From: Streptomyces sp. NBC_01260
GTDB lineage: Bacteria > Actinomycetota > Actinomycetes > Streptomycetales > Streptomycetaceae
Assembly: GCF_036226405.1 (NCBI RefSeq)
Contig: NZ_CP108464.1
Coordinates: forward strand, 2,232,001 to 2,296,000
DNA: 64,000 bases
Reading direction: 5' to 3'
This document shows, one piece after another, positions 35,524 through 44,100 of this stretch. The notes below the pieces were generated by a model that made no database searches, had not been told where the DNA came from, and worked only from the letters and a program-made list of their open reading frames with translations. Position numbers and translations under genes: made by a program. Positions within the stretch are counted from its first letter, which is position 1, and every line of letters begins with the position of its first letter.

Positions 35524-37045
35524 CCGTTTCCTGCGCGGGCTCGCGCGGTCCCCGCACGGGGTGGCGATCCGCGCCGGCGACGCCACGCTGACGTACCGGG
35601 AGCTGTACGACCGGGCGCTGACCTGGGCGGGCTCGCTGCTGGCCGCGCTCCCGGAGCGCCCGGCCGCGGTGGGCGTGCTCGCGGGCAAGGGCGTCGACGC
35701 CTACACGGGCATCCTGGCCTGCCTGTTCACCGGGGTGCCGATGGTGCCGCTGCAGCCCTCCTTCCCCGTGCTCCGCACCCTTCAGATGCTCGAAGCGGCG
35801 GGGGCCCAGGCGCTGATCGTGGACGCCGAGGCGGCCACGGTGCTGGAGAAGCTGCGTGCGGAGGGCGTCGGGCTTCCCGCCCTGCTGGACGGGGCGGCCG
35901 CGGACGGCGCCGAGGGGAGGATCGTCCCCGATCCGGCGTCCCGCCTGGCGCGCCCCCGCCCGGTCGCACCGGACGACACCGCCTATGTGCTCTTCACCTC
36001 GGGTTCCACGGGCCGGCCGAAGGGTGTGCCGGTCACGCACGCCAACGGCGCCCACTACTTCGGCCTGCTCGACGCGCGGTACGACTTCGGTCCGCACGAT
36101 GTGTTCTCGCAGAACTTCGATCTGAACTTCGACTGCGCGATGTTCGACCTGTTCTGCGCGTGGGGCGCCGGCGCCGCGCTGGTGCCGGTTCCGGCGGGCG
36201 CCTACCGGGACCTCCCCGGTTTCGTCGCCGAACAGGGCATCACCGTCTGGTTCTCCACCCCCAGCGTGATCAGCCTGATCCGGCGCACCGGCCGGCTCGC
36301 CGACGGCGCCCTGCCCTCGCTGCGCTGGAGCTTCTTCGCGGGCGAGGCGGTGACCTGCCAGGACGTGACGGACTGGCAGCAGGCGGCGCCGGGGTCGGCC
36401 ATCGAGAACCTCTACGGTCCCACCGAACTGACCATCACCATCACCCGGCACCGCTGGTCGCGTGAGACGTCGCCCCGGATCGCGGTCGCGGGTGTCGTCC
36501 CGATCGGACCGGTACACGCGGGGCACGCGTGGATGCTCCTCGGCGCCGACGGCGAACCGGACCCGTCGGAGGGCGAGTTGTGTGTCGCCGGGCCGCAGCT
36601 CACGGCCGGATATCTGGACCCGGCCGACGACGCGGGCCGGTTCCTCGACCGGGACGGGGTGCGCTACTACCGGACGGGCGACCGGGTCCGGCTGGGTGAG
36701 GAGGGGCAGTTGCTCTACCTCGGCCGGCTGGATCAGCAGGTTCAGGTGCGCGGGGTGCGGATCGAACTGGCGGAGATCGACGCGGCGTTGCGCCGGTGCC
36801 CGGGAGTGGAGGACGGCGTCGCGGTGCCGGTGCCGTCCGAGCAGGGCATCACGCTGGCCGCGTTCCACACCGGGGAGCGCGTGCCGCCCGTCGTCCTGGC
36901 CCGCGAGCTGAGCCGCACGCTCCCCCGGGCCGTACTCCCCCAGCATTTCTTCCACATCGCGGAATTCCCGCTCAACACCAACCGGAAGATCGACCGCCGG
37001 GCACTGCTGCGACGGGCGCAGGAACTGCTCGGCCGATCGCACTGA
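35492..37045 (+). CDS. AMP-forming amino acid:carrier-protein ligase (stand-alone adenylation enzyme)
   Basis: ANL-superfamily enzyme of 517 residues that activates an amino acid with ATP and loads it on a carrier thiol. Visible core motifs: A3 TSGSTGRPKG (169-178), A5 NLYGPTE (306-312), A7 YRTGDR (393-398), A8 GRLDQQVQVRG (411-421) and the A10 lysine Lys499 in NTNRKIDR. The A4 region reads NFDLNFDCAMFDLF; Asp214 lines up with the Asp that holds the amino group in amino-acid-activating domains. There is no condensation or carrier domain. The start is ATG 35492 (MDQTSAH) with GGGGAA upstream; it overlaps the previous gene by 32 nt. Next to a discrete ACP and a glutamate mutase, it is comparable to VinN (3-methylaspartate) or VinM (L-alanine) of vicenistatin. 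Which of the two it matches cannot be read by eye. Confidence 0.9.
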   Translation: MDQTSAHALYDRFLRGLARSPHGVAIRAGDATLTYRELYDRALTWAGSLLAALPERPAAVGVLAGKGVDAYTGILACLFTGVPMVPLQPSFPVLRTLQMLEAAGAQALIVDAEAATVLEKLRAEGVGLPALLDGAAADGAEGRIVPDPASRLARPRPVAPDDTAYVLFTSGSTGRPKGVPVTHANGAHYFGLLDARYDFGPHDVFSQNFDLNFDCAMFDLFCAWGAGAALVPVPAGAYRDLPGFVAEQGITVWFSTPSVISLIRRTGRLADGALPSLRWSFFAGEAVTCQDVTDWQQAAPGSAIENLYGPTELTITITRHRWSRETSPRIAVAGVVPIGPVHAGHAWMLLGADGEPDPSEGELCVAGPQLTAGYLDPADDAGRFLDRDGVRYYRTGDRVRLGEEGQLLYLGRLDQQVQVRGVRIELAEIDAALRRCPGVEDGVAVPVPSEQGITLAAFHTGERVPPVVLARELSRTLPRAVLPQHFFHIAEFPLNTNRKIDRRALLRRAQELLGRSH

Positions 37046-37095
37046 AACCGCTGCGGGGCGGGGCTCGGGAGCCTCACTCCATCGCCGATGGGTAC

Positions 37096-37124
37096 GCGAC
37101 ACGCTTACGCGTACCTGATACGCT
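37096..37124 (+). promoter_or_regulatory. Promoter and TetR-operator candidate of the exporter gene
   Basis: GCGACA (37096-37101) and TACGCT (37119-37124), 17 nt apart, look like -35 and -10 boxes. Overlapping the spacer and the -10 box, the minus strand of 37106-37123 reads GCGTATCAGGTACGCGTA, which matches 15 of 18 positions of a site in front of the tetR gene. GCGTA and TACGC form an inverted pair inside it. A repressor bound here would block the exporter promoter. Confidence 0.6.
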
Positions 37125-37175
37125 CAGCGTGTTACGTACTCAGGGTCATGACGCAGGAAGGCATGGACGTTTGCC

Positions 37176-38771
37176 ATGACAGAAAACAAGCCCCGGGCGG
37201 GGCTCAAGGAATGGCTCGGCCTCGTGGTGATCGTCCTGGTCACTCTGCTGATCGCCATTGACATCTCGGTTCTCGGCTTCGCGATCACGCCCATCAGCGA
37301 ATCGCTGAAGCCGAGCGCCACCCAGCTGTTGTGGATCATGGACATCTACAGCTTCGTGCTGGCCGGCGCGCTGATCACGATGGGCTGGGTGGGTGACCGT
37401 TTCGGGCGCCGGAAGCTCCTCATCATTGGCGCCCTGGTCTTCGGTGTGGCGTCCGCGCTCGCCGCGACGGCCGACAGTCCCGAGATGCTCATCGGCTCGC
37501 GCGCACTGCTCGGGCTCGGCGCCGCGACGCTGACGCCGACCTCCCTGGCCCTGATCCGCAACATGTTCCACGACTCCAAGCAGCGCAAGTCGGCCATCGC
37601 CGCCTGGAGCGGAACCCTCGCCACCGGCGCGGCCCTCGGCCCGGTCGTGGGCGGCCTGCTGCTGAACAACTTCTGGTGGGGCTCGGTCTTCATGATCAAC
37701 ACCCCGGTGATGGTGCTGGTGCTCATCCTGGCCCCGATCCTGCTGCCGGAGCGGCGCGACCCCTCGCGCGGCAAGCTGGACCTGCTCGGCGCGTTCCTGT
37801 CGGTCGCGGGCATCATGCCGTTCATCTACGGCCTCAAGGAGCTGGCCGTGGACGGCTGGGCCCGCGACCCCGCGATCTGGGCCGCCGTCGGCCTCGTGCT
37901 GCTCATCGCCTTCGTGCAGCGCCAGCGCATGACGGCCCACCCGCTCATCGACATCTCGCTGTTCCGCTACGGCGGCTTCACCGGGGCGATCCTGACCAAC
38001 CTGATGGTGATGTTCTCGTTCATGGGCGTCAGCATCCTCACCAACCAGTACCTCCAGATGGTGCTGGGCATGACACCGTTCCGGGCGGCCCTGTGGTCCA
38101 TGGCGGTGATGCCGGCGATCGGAATCGCGGTCGGCCTCGTCTCGGCCCTGTCCCGCAAGGTCAAGCCGGTCTACCTGGTGGCCAGCGGCATGCTGGTGAT
38201 GGCCATCGGCTTCGGTGTGCTCAGCCGCCTCACGGTGGAATCGAACGTCGCCGTCCTGCTGGTGGGCGTGGGGCTGATGGCGGCCGGCATGACCGCCTCG
38301 AAGACGCTCACGGCGGAGATCGTCGTCACCTCGGCGCCGAAGGAGCACGCCGGCTCGTCCACGGCCACCTCGGAGACCTTCACCGAGTTCGGCAGCGCGT
38401 TCGGCTTCGCGGTCATCGGGAGCATCGGCTCCGCCATCTACCGGCATGACATGAACGCGGTGAACCCGGCCGGTCTCGGCGGCGAGGCGCTGGGCGCGGT
38501 CCGCAACACCATCGGCGGCGCCGCCACCGTCGCCTCCCAGCAGCCGGCCGCGATCGGTGCCGAACTGCTCTCCACCAGCCGTGAGGCCTTCACCCACGGC
38601 CTCCAGGTGGCCGCCCTCTCCGGGGCCGCCGCCATGGTCGTGGTGGCCCTGATCGTCGCCGTACTGCTGCGCAAGGTGCCGATCGAGACGGGCGAGCCGA
38701 TCGACCCGTACGACCTCGACGCACCGGCGACCGTCCCCGCTCCGGGACGTATGGAGCCCGCCGCGAGCTGA
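37176..38771 (+). CDS. MFS multidrug exporter, DHA2 family (14 membrane helices)
   Basis: Membrane protein of 531 residues with about 14 hydrophobic segments, which is the DHA2 (QacA/SmvA-like) layout of drug/proton antiporters. Motif A of the family is seen as GWVGDRFGRRK after the second helix (about residues 69-79), and the sequence opens with a short cytoplasmic N-terminus before a first helix rich in Val, Leu and Ile with an Asp (IDISVLGF). The long soluble stretch near 430-480 and the acidic, Pro-rich C-terminus are usual for actinomycete members. The ATG at 37176 is preceded by GGAAGG at a rather long distance (14 nt). It is the probable efflux and self-resistance gene for the product, controlled by the TetR protein encoded convergently at 39668-38907, because both upstream regions carry the same operator-like site. 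Confidence 0.93.
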   Translation: MTENKPRAGLKEWLGLVVIVLVTLLIAIDISVLGFAITPISESLKPSATQLLWIMDIYSFVLAGALITMGWVGDRFGRRKLLIIGALVFGVASALAATADSPEMLIGSRALLGLGAATLTPTSLALIRNMFHDSKQRKSAIAAWSGTLATGAALGPVVGGLLLNNFWWGSVFMINTPVMVLVLILAPILLPERRDPSRGKLDLLGAFLSVAGIMPFIYGLKELAVDGWARDPAIWAAVGLVLLIAFVQRQRMTAHPLIDISLFRYGGFTGAILTNLMVMFSFMGVSILTNQYLQMVLGMTPFRAALWSMAVMPAIGIAVGLVSALSRKVKPVYLVASGMLVMAIGFGVLSRLTVESNVAVLLVGVGLMAAGMTASKTLTAEIVVTSAPKEHAGSSTATSETFTEFGSAFGFAVIGSIGSAIYRHDMNAVNPAGLGGEALGAVRNTIGGAATVASQQPAAIGAELLSTSREAFTHGLQVAALSGAAAMVVVALIVAVLLRKVPIETGEPIDPYDLDAPATVPAPGRMEPAAS

Positions 38772-38786
38772 GGCTCCGGACACCAA

Positions 38787-38836
38787 GGAAGGGGGCTGGT
38801 TCCCCACCCGGCCGGGTGGGGAACCAGCCCCCTTCC
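38787..38836. terminator. Bidirectional hairpin terminator: perfect 50-nt palindrome
   Basis: Two perfectly complementary 25-nt arms, starting GGAAGGGGGCTGG and ending CCAGCCCCCTTCC, lie 15 nt after the exporter stop and 70 nt before the tetR stop. The genes converge here. No T-tract follows, as is common for strong GC-rich terminators in Streptomyces. It should stop transcripts from both sides. Confidence 0.88.
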
Positions 38837-38906
38837 GCATGTCGTGCGTCCGGCCGGTCCCGCGGCCCGCCGGCCGGTGCCGCGTCGGGCCCGGCCGGTG
38901 GCCCCG

Positions 38907-39668
38907 TCAGGTGAGCGGCTTCTCGCCGTTGCGGATACGGACCAGCACCTCGACCCCGTCCAGGACCCGCTGGAGCCCGAAGGTGAAGTCGTCCTCGGGC
39001 TCGTCGAACGCCCCGGCCTCCAGCAGCTCGGCGAGTGCGGGGAACGACGCGGAGTCGGCGTACTTGGCCAGCGCGCGGCCGTAGTTGGCCATCAGGTCTT
39101 CCTCGCTGATGCCCTCGGTCACGACGCCGAGCGACATCTGCACGTTGTTGCGCACGTAGCCGATCATCAGCATCATCACGGAGAGCTTCTCGTCCGGCCT
39201 CAGCGCGGTGCCGCCCAGGGTGCGCAGGCCGCACTCCAGCCAGCTGAGCTGCCCCGGCTCCAGGGGAGGTCCGCTGACCGAGATCTGGAGCATCCAGGGG
39301 TGCCGGTGGAAGACCTCCTGGAAGGCGCGAGCCCACTGCTCCAGCCCGTCCCGCCAGTCCCCCTCCGCCGTTTCGATACGGGGCGGGGTGCCGTAGGCCA
39401 TGTCCAGCATCAGCTGTCGCAGCTCGTCCTTGCTCGACACGTGGCGGTACAGCGACATGGTGCCGAAGTCGAGGCTCTTGGCGACCCGGGACATGGACAG
39501 CCCGGCGAGGCCGTCGGCGTCCGCCGACTCGATCGCGGCCGTCACGATGCGCTCGACGCTCAGGCCGGTGCGGGCTGTGCGCTGCTCCCTGTTCCGCAGT
39601 TCCCAGAGCACCGCGATGCTGTTCGGCAGGCCGACGCCTTCCGTGCTCTTTCCTTCGCCAGTAGTCAT
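38907..39668 (-). CDS. TetR-family transcriptional repressor
   Basis: Protein of 253 residues starting at ATG 39668 (MTTGEGKSTEG); the frame is open for 41 more codons upstream, but those cross the promoter and operator, so I reject the longer form. The TetR DNA-binding domain covers about residues 36-85: IVTAAIESADADGLAGLSM, then RVAKSLDFGTMSLYRHVSSK with the usual SLYRHV recognition helix end. The remaining 170 residues are the helical ligand-binding and dimer domain, with a Tyr/Trp/Met-rich centre. The gene faces the MFS exporter gene tail to tail. Its promoter region and that of the exporter share an 18-nt operator-like site, so the protein probably represses both and responds to the pathway product or an intermediate. 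It is unlikely to be the pathway-wide activator. Confidence 0.93.
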   Translation of the reverse strand: MTTGEGKSTEGVGLPNSIAVLWELRNREQRTARTGLSVERIVTAAIESADADGLAGLSMSRVAKSLDFGTMSLYRHVSSKDELRQLMLDMAYGTPPRIETAEGDWRDGLEQWARAFQEVFHRHPWMLQISVSGPPLEPGQLSWLECGLRTLGGTALRPDEKLSVMMLMIGYVRNNVQMSLGVVTEGISEEDLMANYGRALAKYADSASFPALAELLEAGAFDEPEDDFTFGLQRVLDGVEVLVRIRNGEKPLT

Positions 39669-39700
39669 CTCGTGCCTGCCTTCATCGGAAGCCTTCCCAT

Positions 39701-39728
39701 GCGTATCACGCACGCATAGAGCATCGTA
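39701..39728 (-). promoter_or_regulatory. Promoter and autoregulatory operator candidate of tetR
   Basis: On the minus strand TACGAT (39723-39728) fits a -10 box. Directly downstream, over the expected start of transcription, 39701-39718 reads GCGTATCACGCACGCATA on the plus strand, matching 15 of 18 bases of the exporter site. In both places the motif points opposite to the gene it would control, which argues for a real shared operator. Confidence 0.6.
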
Positions 39729-39857
39729 TACGCCTCGGGTCCGCGGTACGCGGAGCCGGTGTGACACCGAGGTGGGGAGACGGTACGACACCGCTCTCGG
39801 TGAGAGTGGAGGAGGGCCGGGCTCGTAAGCCGCCCCCTGGTTGCGGTGGTTCAGCCG

Positions 39858-41063
39858 TCAGACGGCCGCCGCCGTGGCGGCCGTCTCCGCCGACGGCCGG
39901 CCGAGCAGGAGCCGGCACTGCCGCAGACCGCGCGCGCTGTTCCAGCCCAGCCCGCCGACGAGGACTCCGTCGCGGTGGTACGCGGCGACGAACTCCCGGT
40001 CCGCGGTGGACCCGCTGATGATCTCCGTACGCGCGCCCGGAGGGCACCAGCCGATGGTCTGGATCTTCTCCCCGAACTGATGGGTCCAGCCGAAGGGCAC
40101 GGGGGCGTACGGCTTCTCGCCCGCGTCACCGGCCAGCAGATTGGAGACGACCGCCATGGCCTGCTGGGCGGCGTTGGTCCGCTGTTCGAGCCTGACCCGC
40201 GCCCCGGCCATCATCGGGTGGGGCCAGTTGGCGACGTCCCCCGCCGCCCACACGCCAGGGGCGGCCCGGCAGTACTCGTCGCACAGGACCCCGTCCCCCA
40301 GGGGCAGTCCGGAACCGGCGAGCCAGTCCACGGCGGGCACCGAGCCGATCGCGACGACGACGAGATCGGCGTCAACGGTGGTGCCGTCCGCCAGCAGGAC
40401 CCCGCGAACACCGCCGCCGCCGTCCTGGGCCATCCCCACGACATCGGCGCCGAGAACGAGCCGCACTCCGTGGTCACGGTGCATACCGGCCACGAGCTCG
40501 CCGATCCCGGCACCGACCTGGCGTTCAAGGGGCTGGGCGTTCGTGTCGATCAGCGTCACGTCGAGCCCGGCCCCGCGCGCCGTGGCGGCGATCTCCGCGC
40601 CGAGGAATCCGGCCCCGATCACCGCCACCCTGGGGCCTGCCGCGAGCGCCTCGCGCAGCCGGATTGCGTCGTCCAGTGAACGCAGGACATGGACGCCCCG
40701 GAGGCCGTCCCCGTACGGCAGCCTGCGCGGCCGGAGTCCCGTCGCGATGATCGCCGCGTCATAGGGCAGCCGCTCGCCGGTGGAGAGGCTGACGGTCCGG
40801 GCGGCCTGGTCGAGGCCGGTGGCCCGGCAGCCGAGACGCAGATCGACGTCCACGGCGGCGAGCACGTCCTCCTTGCGCAACCAGGCGCTCGGGGGTTCCC
40901 AGCCCTCGCTCAGCAACTCCTTGGAGAGGGGCGGCCGGTCGTAGGGCGGATGGACCTCGTCGCCGACGAGCGTCAGCCCGCCTTCGTAGCCCTTGGCGCG
41001 CAGCGTCTCCACCGCGGTCAGTCCTGCGGCCGCCGCGCCCACGACGACTATCCGGTTCAGCAC
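39858..41063 (-). CDS. NAD(P)H:ferredoxin reductase (FAD), partner for a cytochrome P450
   Basis: Protein of 401 residues. I place the start at GTG 41063 because GAGGAG lies five bases before it and the protein then starts directly at the FAD fold (LNRIVVVGAAAAG); upstream in-frame starts run back into gene B. FAD site GAAAAG at 9-14, the YDRPPLSK motif typical of P450-system ferredoxin reductases at 41-48, the NAD(P)H site VAVIGAGFLGAEIA at 147-160 and the second FAD motif WAAGDVANW at 272-280. It would pass electrons to a ferredoxin and then to a P450 that oxidises the macrocycle; neither partner lies in this window. The gene is 76 nt downstream of PKS gene B on the same strand and could be read through from it. 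Confidence 0.93.
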   Translation of the reverse strand: MLNRIVVVGAAAAGLTAVETLRAKGYEGGLTLVGDEVHPPYDRPPLSKELLSEGWEPPSAWLRKEDVLAAVDVDLRLGCRATGLDQAARTVSLSTGERLPYDAAIIATGLRPRRLPYGDGLRGVHVLRSLDDAIRLREALAAGPRVAVIGAGFLGAEIAATARGAGLDVTLIDTNAQPLERQVGAGIGELVAGMHRDHGVRLVLGADVVGMAQDGGGGVRGVLLADGTTVDADLVVVAIGSVPAVDWLAGSGLPLGDGVLCDEYCRAAPGVWAAGDVANWPHPMMAGARVRLEQRTNAAQQAMAVVSNLLAGDAGEKPYAPVPFGWTHQFGEKIQTIGWCPPGARTEIISGSTADREFVAAYHRDGVLVGGLGWNSARGLRQCRLLLGRPSAETAATAAAV

Positions 41064-41113
41064 ACTCGCTCCTCGTCTCCGGTCGGTGCTCGTACGAACC
41101 CCTTGTGCCATGA

Positions 41114-41130
41114 CCGGCAGGGCCTGCCGG
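41114..41130. terminator. Short hairpin just after gene B
   Basis: CCGGCA and TGCCGG arms with a 5-nt loop begin about 10 nt after the stop of gene B and precede the ferredoxin reductase start. No T-run follows. It could be a weak terminator or attenuator or a 3'-end stabiliser between the PKS and the reductase; the stem of only six pairs makes this uncertain. Confidence 0.3.
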
Positions 41131-41139
41131 GAGGGGGTA

Positions 41140-44100
41140 CTACGCTTCGCCGCCGAGGATGTCGCCGTCGAGAATGTCGAACAGCTCGTCCGCGGTGGCC
41201 GCGCTGAGGTCATCTGCGGGGGTGTCCTCGCCGAAGAGCGTCTGCCGCAGGTGCGTGGCGAGCTCGGCGGCCGAGGGGTAGTCGAAGATCAGGGTCGGCG
41301 CCAGCCGGCAGCCGGTCACCCCGCCCAGGCGGTTCCTGAGTTCCAAAGCCGTCAGCGAGTCGAATCCGATGTCGAGGAATCCGCGCTCGGCCGGGACCGC
41401 TTCGGCGCCCGAGTGCCCCAGAACAGCGGCGGCGTGACCGCGTACCAGGTCCAGCAGGGCCCGTTCGCGCTCCTCGGTGCTCAGCCCGGAGAGACGGGCG
41501 GTCAGCGCGGCGGGGTCGGCCCCCTTCGTGCGGCTCCGGACCACGGGGCCGGCCTCGGTGAGGACCATGTCCCGCAGGAGGGAGTGCGGTGCGCCGGGCT
41601 GCGCCTTCAGGGTCGGTACGTCGACGGCGAGCGGCACCAGCGCCGCCCGGCCGGAGCGCAGGCCCGCGTCGAAGAGGCGGAGCGCGTCGGCCGGGGCGAG
41701 GGCGGGCAGGCCACGTGCCGCCATGAGACGGGCGTCGTCGTCGATGGCCTCGGTCAGGCCAGTGGCCACGTCCCACAGCCCGTACGCGAGTGAGGTGGCC
41801 GGCAACCCCTCCGCCCGGCGATACGCCGCCAACGCGTCCAGGAACACATTCGCCGCCGCGTAATTCGCCTGACCCGCAGCCAGCACCGAACCACCCGCCG
41901 ACGAAAACAACACAAAGAACGCCAACCCGTGATCCCGCGTCAACTCATGCAGGTACCAGGCACCGTCAGCCTTCGCACCCAGGACTCTGTCCAGGCGGGC
42001 TCGGTCCATCGACCCGACCAGACCGTTGTCACCCGCACCAGCCGCATGCACCACACCCACCAACCCGGCACCCACACCCTCCACCAGCGACGCCACCGCA
42101 CCACGATCCGACACATCACACGCCACCACAGAAACCTCAGCACCCAGCCCCTCCAACTCCCCCACCAACACATCAACCCCAGGAGCACTCAGCCCCCGGC
42201 GCCCGGCCAGCACCAGACGCCGCACCCCGTGCACCTCCACCAGATGCCGGGCCACCAAACCACCCAGACCACCCGTACCACCCGTCACCAACACCACACC
42301 ATCCGGCACCACCGATGCCACAGGAGCGACACCGGCAGCCACCTCAACCAGACGCGGCACCAACACCTCACCCCCACGCACCGCAACCTCAGGCTCACCC
42401 GACCCCAACACCACACCCGCAACATCACCGAACACCCCACCCGAGGACTCCACATCCACCAGCACAAACCGGCCCGGATTCTCCGCCTGCGCCGCCCTCA
42501 CCAACCCCCACACCGGCGCCACACACACATCCACCCCATCCTCAGCACCCACCGACACACCGCCACGCGTCACCACCACCAACGGCCCACCACCACCCTC
42601 CTCATCCGCCAGCCACCCCTGCACCCTCTCCAACACCCCACCCAACACCGACCGCACACCCACCACCGGACCCACACCCACACCAACCGACGGCACCTCA
42701 AACACCACCGGAGAACCCAAGTCAGCACCATCCACCACACCAGCCGACACCAACGGCCGCCACACCACCTCATGCAACCCACCACCCACACCCGACCCAC
42801 CCAACTGCTCCACCGAGACAGGACGGAACATGAGTCCGCCGACCGTGGCCACAGGGGCACCGTCCTGGTCCGCCAGGCTCAGCGAGAAACTGCTGGCGCC
42901 CTGGGGAGACAGCCGTACCCGCAGCGAGCGTGCGCCGGCGGCGTGCAGAGAGATGTTCGTCCAGGAGAAGGGAAGCTCGGTCGGCTCGTCGCCCGTGACG
43001 TCCTCGCCGACTCCCAGGGCGTGCATGGTCGCGTCGAGCAGGGCGGGGTGCAGGCCAAAGCGTTCGGCGTCTCCATGCGCCTGCTCGGGCAACGCGACCT
43101 CGGCGAAGACATCGTCCCCGCGGCGCCACACGGCTTTGAGGCCCCGGAAGACAGGGCCGTAGTCATAACCCTGCTTGTGGAGCAGCTCGTAGGCGTCGTC
43201 CGTCCGCACAGCGACTGCGCCGGGCGGGGGCCATGCGGTGAGGTCGAAGTCCGGCACCGACTCACCCGCGCCATCACCCAGCACACCATCCGCGTGCAAC
43301 ACCCACTCCGCACCCGCACCCTCCCGACGCGAATGCACCCGCACCGAACGACACCCCACCTCATCCACACCACCCACCACCACCTGCAACGCCACCCCAC
43401 CACGCTCCGGAACAACCAACGGAGCCCGCAACGTCAACTCCTCCACCACCCCACAACCCACCTCATCAGCACCCCGCACCACCAACTCCACAAACGCCGC
43501 CCCCGGCAACAACACCGACCCCAACACCTCATGATCCGCCAACCACCCCAACCCCTCCAACGACAACCGCCCCGTCAACACCACACCACCCGAATCCGGC
43601 AACGCCACCACCGCACCCAACACCGGATGATCAACCACCACCTGACCCAAACCACCAGCATCACCACCACCCACACACTCCAACCAAAACCGCTCACGCT
43701 GAAACGCATACGTCGGCAGATCAACACGACGAGCACCCGAACCCTCAAAGAACCGGGCCCAATCCACCGAAACACCAGCCACATGCAACTGCCCCAACGC
43801 CCCGACAGCCGCCGCCACCTCCGGACGCCCCTTACGCACCAACGGAACGAAGAGAGCTGAGTCCGAGCGTGCGGACTGTTGCGCCATCCCACTCAGCACA
43901 CCATCCGGACCCACCTCAACAAACGACGTCACACCCCGCGACACAACAAACGACACCGCATCCGCGAACCGCACCGCCTCCCGCACATGCCGGACCCAAT
44001 ACTCAGCCGAACCCCAGTCCTCAGCCACATCACCCGACACACCCGACACCACCGGAATCGACGGGGCACCGAAGGACAGCCCGGCCACCACCGCACCGAA

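Noticed and set aside
37046..37080. Terminator after the ligase gene
   Set aside because: Only a five-pair GGCTC/GAGCC stem with a 2-nt loop is visible; too weak to call.
39669..39791. Longer TetR protein starting at 39791
   Set aside because: The extra 41 codons cross the operator and -10 region, read as Arg-rich noise and lack TetR similarity; ATG 39668 gives a normal length.
41064..41213. Ferredoxin reductase starting at 41213
   Set aside because: It would overlap the end of gene B and add 50 residues before the FAD fold; GTG 41063 has a good ribosome site.
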